A stretch of 64,000 bases of DNA. Source: Bacteroidales bacterium. Lineage in GTDB: Bacteria > Bacteroidota > Bacteroidia > Bacteroidales > 4484-276. Shown here piece after piece: positions 20,631-29,915 of the stretch (position 1 is the first letter of the stretch; each line of letters opens with the position of its first letter). The position numbers were made by a program, and so were the translations under genes. The notes beneath the pieces were generated by a model. That model saw only the letters and a program-made list of their open reading frames with translations, did no database searches and was not told the DNA's origin. The DNA lies in contig DASRND010000003.1 of NCBI GenBank assembly GCA_035647615.1, forward strand, positions 259,135-323,134. Reading direction: 5' to 3'.

Positions 20631-20667
20631 ACGCTTCGAGGTGTTTGGGTGGAAAAGCGGCTGCAAG

Positions 20668-20725
20668 GTAATAATATTCAGCGAAAGCGCTAACGGTTTT
20701 TCTTCAGAACAAAATCCAGCCCGTC
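20668..20725. repeat. 58-bp direct repeat, copy 1
   Basis: Matches 25528-25585 at 56 of 58 positions (differences at 20694 and 20708). It covers the last codons of an usher-type frame on the minus strand plus about 22 bp after its stop. It begins 38 bp upstream of the yifB start. The two copies bracket the GLPGLI module. Confidence 0.9.
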
Positions 20726-20782
20726 GATGATGGTGCCTTCGAGACTTATTGAATGCTCAAAATGACTATTTCGTGGATGCAT
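20690..20782 (-). pseudogene. C-terminal remnant of an usher gene
   Basis: A 30-codon minus-strand frame ends in DGLDFVLKKNR and a TAG stop, against DGLDFVLKKNH and TAG in the usher at 25550-28105. Similarity continues upstream of the identical DNA at protein level only (FEHSISLEGTIIDGL versus IEFTIEASEWGDIVDGL). It is therefore the tail of a diverged paralogue, not a simple copy. No upstream part of that gene remains. Confidence 0.7.
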
Positions 20783-20937
20783 ACGATCTCTGGTCAAACT
20801 TTAGTGTTAAAAAATCATTTACTTTCTCATGTTTTTTATGCTTACTTTCGTATTCAAATATCATGGAATGACAAGGACGATTTTACAATTGTTGACTTTT
20901 ATGTGGAAGAAAAAAGAAAGATTTTTCCACCCAAAAA

Positions 20938-20972
20938 CTCATGCTAAAGAATTTAAAGCATGAGGTTTTTTT
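20938..20972 (+). terminator. Rho-independent terminator-like hairpin
   Basis: Perfect 8-bp stem CTCATGCT / AGCATGAG with an 11-nt loop followed by GTTTTTTT. It lies upstream of the first GLPGLI gene, and no intact plus-strand gene precedes it. It may be left over from a lost gene, or shield the GLPGLI operon from read-through. Confidence 0.6.
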
Positions 20973-21002
20973 ATTTTTGATAAACTTTAATAATGAAGAA
21001 TT

Positions 21003-21836
21003 ATGAAAATTATAAAATCATTAATGATACTGTGTCTGCTAACCTCGATTACCACGACCCATCTTTCTGCGCAATTTTTGGCAGACTACCCGATAAAAGA
21101 AATTGAACCGGCAAAACTTATTGCAACATATTCTCTGCTGTATCAGGAAGATTCCCTTCCCCCACATTTTACAAGGCAGGAGGATATGATCTTGCTTCTT
21201 GGAAATACCATGAGCCTCTTTGTGAGCAAAGTTGGTTACAGCAATGAGTTGCATTTAAGAGAAATCTATAGCATGGAACAGTTTCAACAATGGGTAAACA
21301 CGGTGCCTCCGCTGGCACGTATCAGTTACAGGATTTATAAAAAATTCCCCAAAGATCATCTTACTTTTACGCATACCGTTAATACCATTCCTATGAAATA
21401 TGAGGAGCCGCTTGATCAGTTCGATTGGCAACTATCGGCAGATACAGCTACCATAGCAGGTTATCTGGCGCAGAAAGCCACCACCAATTATGGAGGGCGC
21501 CAATGGGTTGCCTGGTTCACTCCTGAGATTCCTGAAAACGATGGTCCTTACAAATTTTATGGCTTACCCGGCCTCATCATTAAAATTTATGATACGCATC
21601 ATCATTATGTGTTCGAGCTATTAGAAATCACGCAGCCTAAAGAAAAGGGAATGATCGAATATCTGGAGCAGGATTTCACGGTGACCAACAAACAAAAGTA
21701 TTTTAAGGCAATTGATGCGCATAATGCTTCACTTGTGAGTTGGGTAAAAGAAAAGGGTGGTGATGATAAAGTACAACAAAGCGCAGCCAGAGTGAGCGGA
21801 GAAAGGAATAATCCTATCGAATTGAAGCGCGACTAA
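21003..21836 (+). CDS. GLPGLI family protein (first copy)
   Basis: 277 residues with a signal peptide (MILCLLTSITTTHLSAQ). It has the family hallmark GLPGLIIKIYD near residue 190, preceded by YGGRQWVAWFTPEIPENDGPY. The GLPGLI family (TIGR01200-type) is Bacteroidota-specific and of unknown function, and often sits beside TonB-receptor-like genes, as here. It shares its whole layout with the next gene, so the pair arose by tandem duplication followed by strong divergence. Confidence 0.9.
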   Translation: MKIIKSLMILCLLTSITTTHLSAQFLADYPIKEIEPAKLIATYSLLYQEDSLPPHFTRQEDMILLLGNTMSLFVSKVGYSNELHLREIYSMEQFQQWVNTVPPLARISYRIYKKFPKDHLTFTHTVNTIPMKYEEPLDQFDWQLSADTATIAGYLAQKATTNYGGRQWVAWFTPEIPENDGPYKFYGLPGLIIKIYDTHHHYVFELLEITQPKEKGMIEYLEQDFTVTNKQKYFKAIDAHNASLVSWVKEKGGDDKVQQSAARVSGERNNPIELKRD

Positions 21837-21862
21837 AAACACAGTTAATTATTCTAAAAATA

Positions 21863-21894
21863 CTTGCTTATTGTAAACTATTGGTTTAGTTTTG
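21863..21894 (+). promoter_or_regulatory. Promoter of the second GLPGLI gene
   Basis: CTTG at 21863 and TAGTTTTG at 21887-21894, 20 bp apart, fit the -33/-7 pattern with one deviation in the -33 box. The start codon is 40 bp further on. This would let the second GLPGLI gene and the receptor gene be expressed independently of the first. Confidence 0.5.
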
Positions 21895-21934
21895 TGATCT
21901 GAAAAATGGTTTTGTCTTTTAAAAAATAGGCGTA

Positions 21935-22759
21935 ATGAAAAAGCTAACAATATTTATAACAGCACTTTTGTTCCAGGCGGTAGCTATGGCGCAGTGGTTC
22001 GACAAAACGATAACTGAAATTGAGCCGACGGAACTGATCGTCCGTTACATGCTAAGCTATGTGGACGATTCGCTTGCGCTTAAAAATGTAAAACAAACCG
22101 AAATGATACTTTTCAGAGGTGGCAGCACCAGCAAATTTATCAGCAAAAACCGCTACACTTTTGATACGATCATGAAAAAAATCTCCTCGCATGAGCAGAT
22201 GCAAGCCATCCTGATGGATCCAAGCCAACCCATAAAAGCAGGCCGATTTGACTATCGGATTTTTAAAAATTACCCCGAAGGTCACATTACCTATCTTGAC
22301 CATATCTTACTGGGTGGCAGCTTTAGATACGAAGAGCCGCTAAATTTGATCGATTGGCAAATTGAACAACAAACCGATACGCTGGTCGGCTATCCTATAC
22401 AGAAGGCTACCTGTACCTATGGCGGACGCGAATGGGTGGCCTGGTTTACGCCCGCAATTCCCTACAATGATGGCCCTTACAAATTCCATGGCCTTCCGGG
22501 ATTGATTCTTAAAGTTTATGATGCCCGAAAGCAGTTTGTATTTGAGTTTCTTTCGGCCAACATACCTGCCGAACCCACCATGATAGAGCTTGTAGAAAGG
22601 GATTACATAACCACCACCCGTGAGAAATTTATGAAAGCCAGCGCAGCCAGTCGCAACAACATCACCAGCAGAATGAGCGAAACGGGTGTCGATATGGAAA
22701 CCCAACAAAAGGCTGCCCGTATTATGGATCGGCGCAATAATCCCATAGAGCTGAAGTAG
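21935..22759 (+). CDS. GLPGLI family protein (second copy)
   Basis: 274 residues with signal peptide (LTIFITALLFQAVAMAQ) and the hallmark GLPGLILKVYDA. The blocks YGGREWVAWFTPAIPYNDGPY and RRNNPIELK at the C-terminus match the first copy closely, with lower similarity elsewhere. The receptor-like gene starts 22 bp after its stop, so they likely form one transcript. Confidence 0.9.
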   Translation: MKKLTIFITALLFQAVAMAQWFDKTITEIEPTELIVRYMLSYVDDSLALKNVKQTEMILFRGGSTSKFISKNRYTFDTIMKKISSHEQMQAILMDPSQPIKAGRFDYRIFKNYPEGHITYLDHILLGGSFRYEEPLNLIDWQIEQQTDTLVGYPIQKATCTYGGREWVAWFTPAIPYNDGPYKFHGLPGLILKVYDARKQFVFEFLSANIPAEPTMIELVERDYITTTREKFMKASAASRNNITSRMSETGVDMETQQKAARIMDRRNNPIELK

Positions 22760-22781
22760 CTCATTTTAAATTTTCGTGATA

Positions 22782-25451
22782 ATGACGAGCCGTAAATATT
22801 CTGCATTTCCAAAATTCATAGGCCTGGCTTGTACAATCATTCTTTTCTTATTTCTAACTCACTGCTTACGGGCGCAGGTTACCATCCACGGAAGTGTGAC
22901 TGATACCACCGGAGTGGCCATACCACTGATCAACATTTTGGCCTACCCCGCCGGTGGCAGCGCACTTATTGCTTTCGCCGTAAGCGACGATAAGGGCGAT
23001 TACAAAATGGTGGTAAAAAGCACCTTCGACAGCCTCGATGTTGAGGCCACCTCCATTCATTATCAAACGCTAAGGTATCGCATTGCAAACAGCAGCCAAC
23101 AACGAAACTTTGTGCTGAGGCCAGACCTTAAACAGCTCGATATGTTCACTGTTAAAGCACAGCATATCCGGCAGCAAGGCGATACGATAAGTTATCTGGT
23201 GAGCCGTTTTATGCAGACCCAGGATCGCTCCATCGAAGATGTGTTGCGCCGCATGCCGGGCATCGAGATAGAATCGTCGGGCAGGATACTTTATGAAGGC
23301 GTACCCATAGAGAAATTTTATGTGGAAGGTCTCGACCTGATGGATGGCCGCTACGGGGTGGTGAGCAAAAATCTTCCTAAGGGATCGGTGAGCACGGTCG
23401 AGATATTAGAAAACCATCAGCCCATGCAAATCCTGCAGGATCGCGTCAGCTCGTTTCAGCCTTCGCTCAACCTGAACCTTCAGCACGATGTAACCGCCAC
23501 CGGGACGGCACAATTGGGAATTGGCGCAAGCCCATTGCTATGGGAAGCCAACATCACGCCGATGGTTTTTACAAAAAACTTCCAGATGATCGCCTCTTAC
23601 CAAACCAACAACATCGGCAATGATGCGGCGCTGCAACTCGAGGCTTTATCAGTGCAGGATATGATGAGAGGCATCGACCGAAAGACGGAAAGAATGGAAC
23701 TGACAGGGCTGCAAAGCGTGACCCCTCCTGACATTGCGCCACAGCGCTATCTTGATAACCAGATTCATCTTGGAACTTTTAATAGCCTGCAACGGCTTGC
23801 GCGCAACCTGGAGCTTCGTGTAAACGTGGCTTACGTAAATGATTTCCAACAACAAAAGGCAGCAAGCCACCGAACGCTTTTTTACCCTTCCGATACTTTG
23901 CAATTTAGCGAAAGCGTAAGCAACAATCTTTACAAAGAGTACCTGCAGGCTTCCTTCGCGTTGCAGCGAAACGTGAAGAATAATTATTTGCAAAATACCC
24001 TATCCGTAAAATCCAATTGGGATCACCAAAGCGGGATTGTGGAAAATCAAACCGGGCTGGTAATCGAAAAGCTGCACAATCCTTTTGTGGCCATTTCCAA
24101 CGATTTTCGTACGATTATCCCGGCAGGGGAAAAGCTGATTGATGTGCAGTCGTATATTTCGTTGGATCGAACTCCGCAAGAATTGCAGATAAATCCCGGT
24201 GTATTTGCAGAGGTTCTCAATCAGAACAGGCCGTATGAGCAGGTAAACCAATTTGCAGAAATACGTCGGTTTTATACACATCAATCTGCTGCGGTGGTGG
24301 TGGGTAGTAAAAAACTCTCCTTTACACCGCGCATTGGTTTCAGCTATAGGGATCAATTACTCGAAAGCTCTGTAATTATTACCGAAAATGGTGAAGAACG
24401 AAATGCAGGTGATGCTTTATTAAATGAAATAAAAAGTAGTGAGTTGCGCATTTATGGCGAAACAGGCATTGCGTACAAAACTCGATCGCTTACGCTTTCG
24501 CTGTTGCTGCCTTTGTCGTGGCAGGATGTGAATATCGATGATAAAAATTCGGAAAAGCAACAATCTGTCAGCAAACTGTTTTTCAATCCCAGGCTGACGG
24601 CTGATTACGGCTTCAACAATTTCTGGAGTATCCGCGGTACACTGCAAAGCTCCGCCCGCTTCGACGACCCTGCCACCACCACCTATGGTTTTATTCTGCG
24701 CGACTACCGCTACCTGAGCGTACACGATGTTCCGCTGGCCGACAGAAGCCGGCTTAGCGCCGGAGGTCATCTCTCGTATCGCGATCCCATCAGCGCATTT
24801 TTTAATAAACTGAGTTATGTTTTCACTTCAGCGCAAAGTAATTATGTGTATAGCAACCAGATCAACCCGGATGGATCGGCCTATGTGGAGGCGATAGAAA
24901 TACCGCAAACCAATTACATTCACAGCGTCCAGCTCTATTCGAGCAAATATCTTGCAGCGCTAAAAGCTACCCTGAACCTGCGCGTAAGCCTGAGTCAGCA
25001 TCTGGGCAAGTCACTGGTAAATGAAGAGTTGTTCGACACAAAAACGAATATCTGGCAGATCAAGCCCGAAGTGAATTTTAAAATCACCCGCTGGCTCAAC
25101 TTTATTTATGATATGGATGCCACAACCTACGCCACCTTCGTTGATCAGGAACAAAAAAGCAGCGTCTCGATGCTCAAACATAAACTCAACGTATTTACCT
25201 TTCCCCGCCAAAACCAACTCGTGAGCATCACTTCCGAATATTATCACCTCGACGAAGCGCACAATGTTTTCGTGGACATACTTTATCGTTACACCTTTAT
25301 CAAGAAAAAGATCGATCTGGAGTTTAGATGGAGCAACCTATTGAACAACGACACCTACACGAGCTATCTGGCCTGGGATTTTACGGTGTGGGAATCGACC
25401 TACCGGCTGCGCCCCTCACAGGCGGTGGTGAGTGTAAAGTTTAGTTTTTAA
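22782..25451 (+). CDS. Outer-membrane receptor-like beta-barrel protein with N-terminal carboxypeptidase-regulatory domain
   Basis: ATG 22782 is preferred over the GTG at 22776. 889 residues: a signal segment (ACTIILFLFLTHCLRAQ), then a CarboxypepD_reg-like Ig domain (VTIHGSVTDTTGVAIPLINILAYP). A plug-like region follows with IEDVLRRMPGIEIESSGRI and YVEGLDLMDGRYG, then a long series of amphipathic strands ending VVSVKFSF. This is the SusC/TonB-receptor-like architecture. I see no clear TonB box. GLPGLI neighbours suggest a dedicated transporter or receptor pair; the substrate is unknown. Confidence 0.85.
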   Translation: MTSRKYSAFPKFIGLACTIILFLFLTHCLRAQVTIHGSVTDTTGVAIPLINILAYPAGGSALIAFAVSDDKGDYKMVVKSTFDSLDVEATSIHYQTLRYRIANSSQQRNFVLRPDLKQLDMFTVKAQHIRQQGDTISYLVSRFMQTQDRSIEDVLRRMPGIEIESSGRILYEGVPIEKFYVEGLDLMDGRYGVVSKNLPKGSVSTVEILENHQPMQILQDRVSSFQPSLNLNLQHDVTATGTAQLGIGASPLLWEANITPMVFTKNFQMIASYQTNNIGNDAALQLEALSVQDMMRGIDRKTERMELTGLQSVTPPDIAPQRYLDNQIHLGTFNSLQRLARNLELRVNVAYVNDFQQQKAASHRTLFYPSDTLQFSESVSNNLYKEYLQASFALQRNVKNNYLQNTLSVKSNWDHQSGIVENQTGLVIEKLHNPFVAISNDFRTIIPAGEKLIDVQSYISLDRTPQELQINPGVFAEVLNQNRPYEQVNQFAEIRRFYTHQSAAVVVGSKKLSFTPRIGFSYRDQLLESSVIITENGEERNAGDALLNEIKSSELRIYGETGIAYKTRSLTLSLLLPLSWQDVNIDDKNSEKQQSVSKLFFNPRLTADYGFNNFWSIRGTLQSSARFDDPATTTYGFILRDYRYLSVHDVPLADRSRLSAGGHLSYRDPISAFFNKLSYVFTSAQSNYVYSNQINPDGSAYVEAIEIPQTNYIHSVQLYSSKYLAALKATLNLRVSLSQHLGKSLVNEELFDTKTNIWQIKPEVNFKITRWLNFIYDMDATTYATFVDQEQKSSVSMLKHKLNVFTFPRQNQLVSITSEYYHLDEAHNVFVDILYRYTFIKKKIDLEFRWSNLLNNDTYTSYLAWDFTVWESTYRLRPSQAVVSVKFSF

Positions 25452-25527
25452 AAAATCAGGCTTTTTATCTACTTGCATTTGATTACACGTCAATCCGGTG
25501 ACTTGGGTTGTTGCATCTTCATTTTGT

Positions 25528-25585
25528 GTAATAATATTCAGCGAAAGCGCTAATGGTTTTTCTTCAGTACAAAATCCAGCCCGTC
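25528..25585. repeat. 58-bp direct repeat, copy 2
   Basis: Second copy of the repeat at 20668-20725, in the same orientation. Here it forms the true 3' end of the usher gene and the first 22 bp after its stop. The spacing between copies is 4860 bp. Confidence 0.9.
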
Positions 25586-28105
25586 CACAATGTCGCCCCA
25601 CTCCGAGGCTTCGATGGTAAATTCGATCCGCCCGGGTGTAGCGGTCATGTTTATTTTTTGGAGCTGCTCCGCATTTATAGTAGCGTAGTAATTGCCGGGA
25701 GCCAATCCCAGGAAAGTGAAATAGCCGTCGCGTTCGCTCATCACCTGTTTTTTTAGCAGGCCGTTTTCGGTAAAAATATCGATGAGCACACGTCCCTGGG
25801 CTTTTACGGAGGTGCTATCCTGCAGGTAAACCATGCCGTTGATTTCGCCCATTGGGTACACCGGGATTTCGATGCGTTTAAACTGGTTGGGATCGATAAA
25901 AATCTCTAACGTTTTATCACGCAGTTGCCAGGCAATATTCTCGAAGCCGGAGTTGTCCATTTCGAGCAGGTAGCTGGTGTAGGGTTCCAGGTCCATCACG
26001 CGGGTTAGCGAATCTTTGCTACGGGTGAGGAAGCGACCGCCGTTGATGCGTAGCTCCAAACCGGTGATGAGTGGCTCGCCGGGGTCGCGGGTATTGTTGA
26101 AGTTGATGTCGAGAAAAGGCATCAGCGTGAGGGCGCCGCGGCCGGTAACGGACCTGTTGTCGGTGTGTACGTATCCATCGCCGGTGTCGAAAGCCAGGCT
26201 GCCTTGCAGACCTTGCGAGGTTTGAATGCTGTTGTTGCCGAAACGACTCGAAACGCTCGTTTGCACAAAAGGAAGGTCGTACCTGAACGACACATTTACA
26301 CTGCGTGTTTTGCCGCGCAGATTCTCCTCGTAGTTGACGGAGGCATAACCTGAGCGTGAAATACGTTTTTCTAATTCTGCCCGGTAGGATATAATTTCAG
26401 GTTTGTTAATATCAATTTGTGCCTGCCCGCGAGCCGTAAAACCTTTGCCCAGCCGCATACTCGCCGAAAGGTTGCTGTTGATAAACGGGCGGATGCTGTT
26501 CGTCCAGTTGGCGTTGGAGGTCAGGTTGACGCTCACAGGGCCAAATGTGCTTGAAATTAAAAACTCGGCCGTGTTGTAGGTAAAATTTTCATAAACATTT
26601 TGCTTAAAGCCCAGTCGGGTATAGCCATTAAAAAAGGCCAGCTTTACCGGGATCGAAACTGTGAGGGAACGTTCTTCAAGATAGTTGAAACGGATCACCT
26701 CCTGGCCGGGTTGGTAGCGGGCATATTTTGCTTCAAAGGTGGCGCTCGACGAGAGTCGATAACTCACCAAAGCCTGCGTCCGAACCTTGTCTGCATATTC
26801 GGCCGTGAGCAGCAGGTTGCTAAATGGCGAGAACGAGCCGCTGACAAAAGGAATGCCTTGATTATCTTTTAAAAAAGAATAATACTCCATGCCTCCCCCC
26901 AGCGTCATAAAACGGTTGACGCCATAGCTGGCCTCTGCGCGTGTAAATGTCGATTGCAGCGTATCGTCAACCATCCCGCCGCGGATTACATATTCCAGCT
27001 CGCCCTTAGGCAAAAAGTTGTACGGTATGCTGATGGGCTCCTTTCGGATGCGCTCTTCTCCATACGGCCCATAGAGTTTTACCACCACCTCCGAAGCGCC
27101 ATACACCAGCGGCACTTCAAAGCTGTAAAACCCCGAAGCATCAGCTTTCATATAATTCACCAGCACATTGTTGATGTAAAGTTCCACCGTCCAGCCCGGC
27201 TCGGCATAGCCCGTCAGTGTGTATTCGCCAAAAGAACGCCTGAAACTCGTTGGAGTATTGGTCACCATCACGCCATAAAACGGATCGTACACCGAAGCAA
27301 TGGAGCCGGGGTTGATCTTTCCGGCAACCACCTGGCGGATGTATTTGGATTTGTTGTTGGCCCAGCGCCACGAAAATTGCTGGTTGCGCGGCTCAAAACC
27401 ATTGTCGGTGCTGTAGTTGAGAATTGCGTTGGTTTCGCCGCCCAGCAGTTCGGCGCCTATAGCCGTCGAGAAACGGGTATTAGTAGTTTGCCCGCTGGTT
27501 TGCGTAGAATAGATTGCCCAATCAATCATTCCAAATTTCAGCCAATGGTATTTCCGGCCGATGGTGGTATCCACCTGCACTTCGCCCTTCAGCATTTCGA
27601 TATTTTTGCGCATCTGTGCCAGGCGCATGTCGCGTATAACCGGCAGCTCCATATCGGTTTTGATCTCCACTGTCAGCGCTCTGAAATTAAAAGTGCTGTA
27701 AAGACCAAAAGCCCGCCCAAAGATTCCTGTATAAAGATAAAGCCCTGAACTGGTTTTAAGGATATCTTTTTCTTTTAGTCGGGTGGTATCAGCGTTTAGG
27801 GCAATGTATCGCTGAGGATAATTTATGATGTAAGGTTTGCTTTCCTGCAAAAGGTACCCGGTGATGGTGTCGTAGCGCTCGGAAGTTTGCTGATTGATAC
27901 GCAACACGGTAAACAAATCTGTTATGGGAAGATACAATCGATTGTCCGGGTATGAATAGATGCTGTTGATTTCGTATCCGCCGATGCCTTGCACTTTCAA
28001 AAAAACCAGAATCTCTTCGTAATCTTCACTTAAATCCTGCGCCTTAGCTCCAAACGCCGACAGGAGAAGTAAAAATAAAAGTATGAGATGGTTTTTTTTC
28101 CACAT
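25550..28105 (-). CDS. Usher-like outer-membrane assembly protein
   Basis: Start at 28105 gives a signal peptide (HLILLFLLLLSAFGAKAQ); longer frames to 28168 run into the preceding gene. The 851-residue protein has an N-terminal domain (about 25-120), then a barrel region. A plug-like Ig insert lies at about 293-360 (GEYTLTGYAEPGWTVELY, DASGFYSFEVPLVYG), and strands resume at PKGELEYVIRGG. A C-terminal carboxypeptidase-regulatory domain (DGYFTFLGLAPGNYYA) takes the place of the usual usher CTDs. Known ushers thread chaperone-bound subunits across the outer membrane. The call rests on this layout plus the adjacent chaperone and pilin-like genes. An unrelated barrel is the alternative. Confidence 0.72.
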   Translation of the reverse strand: MWKKNHLILLFLLLLSAFGAKAQDLSEDYEEILVFLKVQGIGGYEINSIYSYPDNRLYLPITDLFTVLRINQQTSERYDTITGYLLQESKPYIINYPQRYIALNADTTRLKEKDILKTSSGLYLYTGIFGRAFGLYSTFNFRALTVEIKTDMELPVIRDMRLAQMRKNIEMLKGEVQVDTTIGRKYHWLKFGMIDWAIYSTQTSGQTTNTRFSTAIGAELLGGETNAILNYSTDNGFEPRNQQFSWRWANNKSKYIRQVVAGKINPGSIASVYDPFYGVMVTNTPTSFRRSFGEYTLTGYAEPGWTVELYINNVLVNYMKADASGFYSFEVPLVYGASEVVVKLYGPYGEERIRKEPISIPYNFLPKGELEYVIRGGMVDDTLQSTFTRAEASYGVNRFMTLGGGMEYYSFLKDNQGIPFVSGSFSPFSNLLLTAEYADKVRTQALVSYRLSSSATFEAKYARYQPGQEVIRFNYLEERSLTVSIPVKLAFFNGYTRLGFKQNVYENFTYNTAEFLISSTFGPVSVNLTSNANWTNSIRPFINSNLSASMRLGKGFTARGQAQIDINKPEIISYRAELEKRISRSGYASVNYEENLRGKTRSVNVSFRYDLPFVQTSVSSRFGNNSIQTSQGLQGSLAFDTGDGYVHTDNRSVTGRGALTLMPFLDINFNNTRDPGEPLITGLELRINGGRFLTRSKDSLTRVMDLEPYTSYLLEMDNSGFENIAWQLRDKTLEIFIDPNQFKRIEIPVYPMGEINGMVYLQDSTSVKAQGRVLIDIFTENGLLKKQVMSERDGYFTFLGLAPGNYYATINAEQLQKINMTATPGRIEFTIEASEWGDIVDGLDFVLKKNH

Positions 28106-28145
28106 AGATTTAACGCCAGACTTTTCCCACATGGCGGCTGGATGC

Positions 28146-28694
28146 TCATTCCTGAATAAAAGTAACACTAAACTGTCCTTCGTATGCGCCGGCGGGGTTG
28201 GCGGTAGTGCTGCCCACGAATAGTGTACCTCCTACTCCTACAGGATTGTAAAACGGATGTCCTCCTGTAGTCACAAAACTGCTCCCCTTGTCGGCTGGCC
28301 CCACCTGCATGTTCATGCTGCCACCGCCGCCAATGCGGTGAAGCGGCACTTGTGGTTCCAGAATAATTTGTACCAACCGCCCCGGAATGAGTTTTATTTC
28401 AAAGATTGCCTGGTTAAAATTCCCTCCCATTAGGATGACTGTTTCTGTTGATGTGCGAAAACCTTCCGGACTGATGACTACTGTGCCGCCGCTTGCCCCT
28501 GTGGTAAAGCTTCCAAAGTTGAGCTGCTGCACACTGAATACCTCCATCTGGTTGGGCGGCGGAAAAGGTGTTTGCTGTGCGCTGACTTTGTGGATGCCAG
28601 GCAGCAGTGCCAACATAAAAAACAATACTATTCCCAAGCCGCAGCTGTTGCTGAGACGTAGTATTTGTTTTATTTGTTGTTTGTAAAAAGTCAT
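28146..28694 (-). CDS. DUF4402-type candidate pilus subunit (usher-proximal)
   Basis: 182 residues with a long signal peptide region (GIVLFFMLALLPGIHKVSAQQ). The DUF4402 core is QLNFGSFTTGASGGTVVISPEG, and the C-terminal strand reads GAYEGQFSVTFIQE. Unlike the other three subunits, it ends IQE rather than YN and has a proline-rich N-terminus (TPFPPPNQM). It may thus be a specialised tip or base subunit. It lies 40 bp upstream of the usher gene on the same strand. Confidence 0.7.
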   Translation of the reverse strand: MTFYKQQIKQILRLSNSCGLGIVLFFMLALLPGIHKVSAQQTPFPPPNQMEVFSVQQLNFGSFTTGASGGTVVISPEGFRTSTETVILMGGNFNQAIFEIKLIPGRLVQIILEPQVPLHRIGGGGSMNMQVGPADKGSSFVTTGGHPFYNPVGVGGTLFVGSTTANPAGAYEGQFSVTFIQE

Positions 28695-28921
28695 TTTTTT
28701 ATTTTTAGCTCTGATGCGAAATGGTGTGATCCATCAATATCAGAATTCATATTCATCCTGAAAAAACCTCACTCGTTGGCTAAATAATACCATGGCGTCA
28801 TTATAAAATGACGAAGGCCTCAAGGTAGGGTAGAACCTGGCAAATCTGAACTCACCACTTCACAAGCGCATTGATGTTTCAGGCTATGGCTTAAAATAAA
28901 AGCGGGAAACTCAGGCTGGTT

Positions 28922-29758
28922 TTATTTTAGCGACAACTCCTTCTCGGCCAGTAATTTTTCCTTTCCCTCTTCAGCATCTTTGTAGCGCACCACCAATTTG
29001 CCTTCGTCGTAGTTTACACCTTCGGTTTTTTTCAGCTCCAGCTGAAACCGGCGTGAGTCGTTGGGTGTATAAACCGCGATGCCCCGCACGAGACCCACCT
29101 GCTCGGAAGCACCTTTCGGCGACATATAGTCAACTGTAAGGTCGCCATACACCGACTTGTTTCCGTTGCGCATAAGCGTAAGGCTGAGCATCGTTGTGGT
29201 ATCGTTCACCGTTTCCAGTTGCATATTGTCGAGGGAAACGGTTGCCTCTGCTTCACCCACCCTTACAATCACCGGAATGGTGATACCAAAAATCGGTGTA
29301 AGGCGGATGCCGATGGCGGTGGTATCTTCGAGAGGTTCGTCAAGTCCCAAAGCATCTTCTTTAGGTACGGCTCTGAAATACATGTGCGAGCGGTATTCGC
29401 CCGGCACCATTTCGTTGGAGCGCCGCAACTGCATCCGCACCATTTGCGCTTCGCCGGGAGCCAGCGTAACCATGCGCGGAAAATAACGGATGATTTTGTC
29501 GGCAAACATCTGCCCGGGATCGGGTTCTTCTATTTGCTCAAAACTCCCGTCGGGTGTCATGCGATACTGCACAAAAGATACGGAGTAGGTAGCCGAATCC
29601 TGACCGGTGTTGGCCAGGTTGATTTCCTGCGACGATTTGTTGCCCTCAAAAACCACCCGCCGTGGGGTGATAAGTAAATTGCCCTGAGCTATTGCGCTGC
29701 TGCTGATAAGCATGAGCGACAGGATAAACAGGCTGGCGAGTGCTTTGGCTGAAGTCAT
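28922..29758 (-). CDS. PapD-like periplasmic pilus chaperone
   Basis: Start at 29758 yields a standard signal peptide (LASLFILSLMLISSSAIAQ); an alternative start is 29803. The 278-residue product has the first chaperone Ig domain: LLITPRRVVFEGN (the Arg at 33/34 matches the anchor position of PapD) and ANTGQDSATYSVSF. PRMVTLAPGEAQMVRMQLRR and the family signature region PGEYRSHMYFRAVP near 119-132 follow. A second Ig domain completes it. It should bind subunits in the periplasm by donor-strand complementation. It lies between subunit genes in the cluster. Confidence 0.82.
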   Translation of the reverse strand: MTSAKALASLFILSLMLISSSAIAQGNLLITPRRVVFEGNKSSQEINLANTGQDSATYSVSFVQYRMTPDGSFEQIEEPDPGQMFADKIIRYFPRMVTLAPGEAQMVRMQLRRSNEMVPGEYRSHMYFRAVPKEDALGLDEPLEDTTAIGIRLTPIFGITIPVIVRVGEAEATVSLDNMQLETVNDTTTMLSLTLMRNGNKSVYGDLTVDYMSPKGASEQVGLVRGIAVYTPNDSRRFQLELKKTEGVNYDEGKLVVRYKDAEEGKEKLLAEKELSLK

Positions 29759-29856
29759 GAAGCGCCGCTTTGCTGATGTAATGTTGGTGTAATTGTGTAA
29801 CATTGGCTGTGTTATTTAATGTTTCGTCAAAACTACAAACATTTTTAATTGGTGAA

Positions 29857-29886
29857 TAAAAAAACGCTGTGAACTTCACAGCGTTT
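29857..29886 (-). terminator. Terminator between a DUF4402 gene and the chaperone gene
   Basis: Stem AAACGCTGTGAA / TTCACAGCGTTT with a one-base centre. Read on the minus strand it runs into seven or more T. It lies 30 bp after the stop of the 29916-30428 gene and before the chaperone gene. Confidence 0.8.
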
Positions 29887-29915
29887 AATATTTAAAAGTG
29901 TGCTCATTTTTGAAA

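Noticed and set aside
26954..27748. A 264-codon plus-strand frame inside the usher gene
   Set aside because: The minus-strand usher reading has a signal peptide, domain layout and a homologous remnant elsewhere; the plus frame has none of these.
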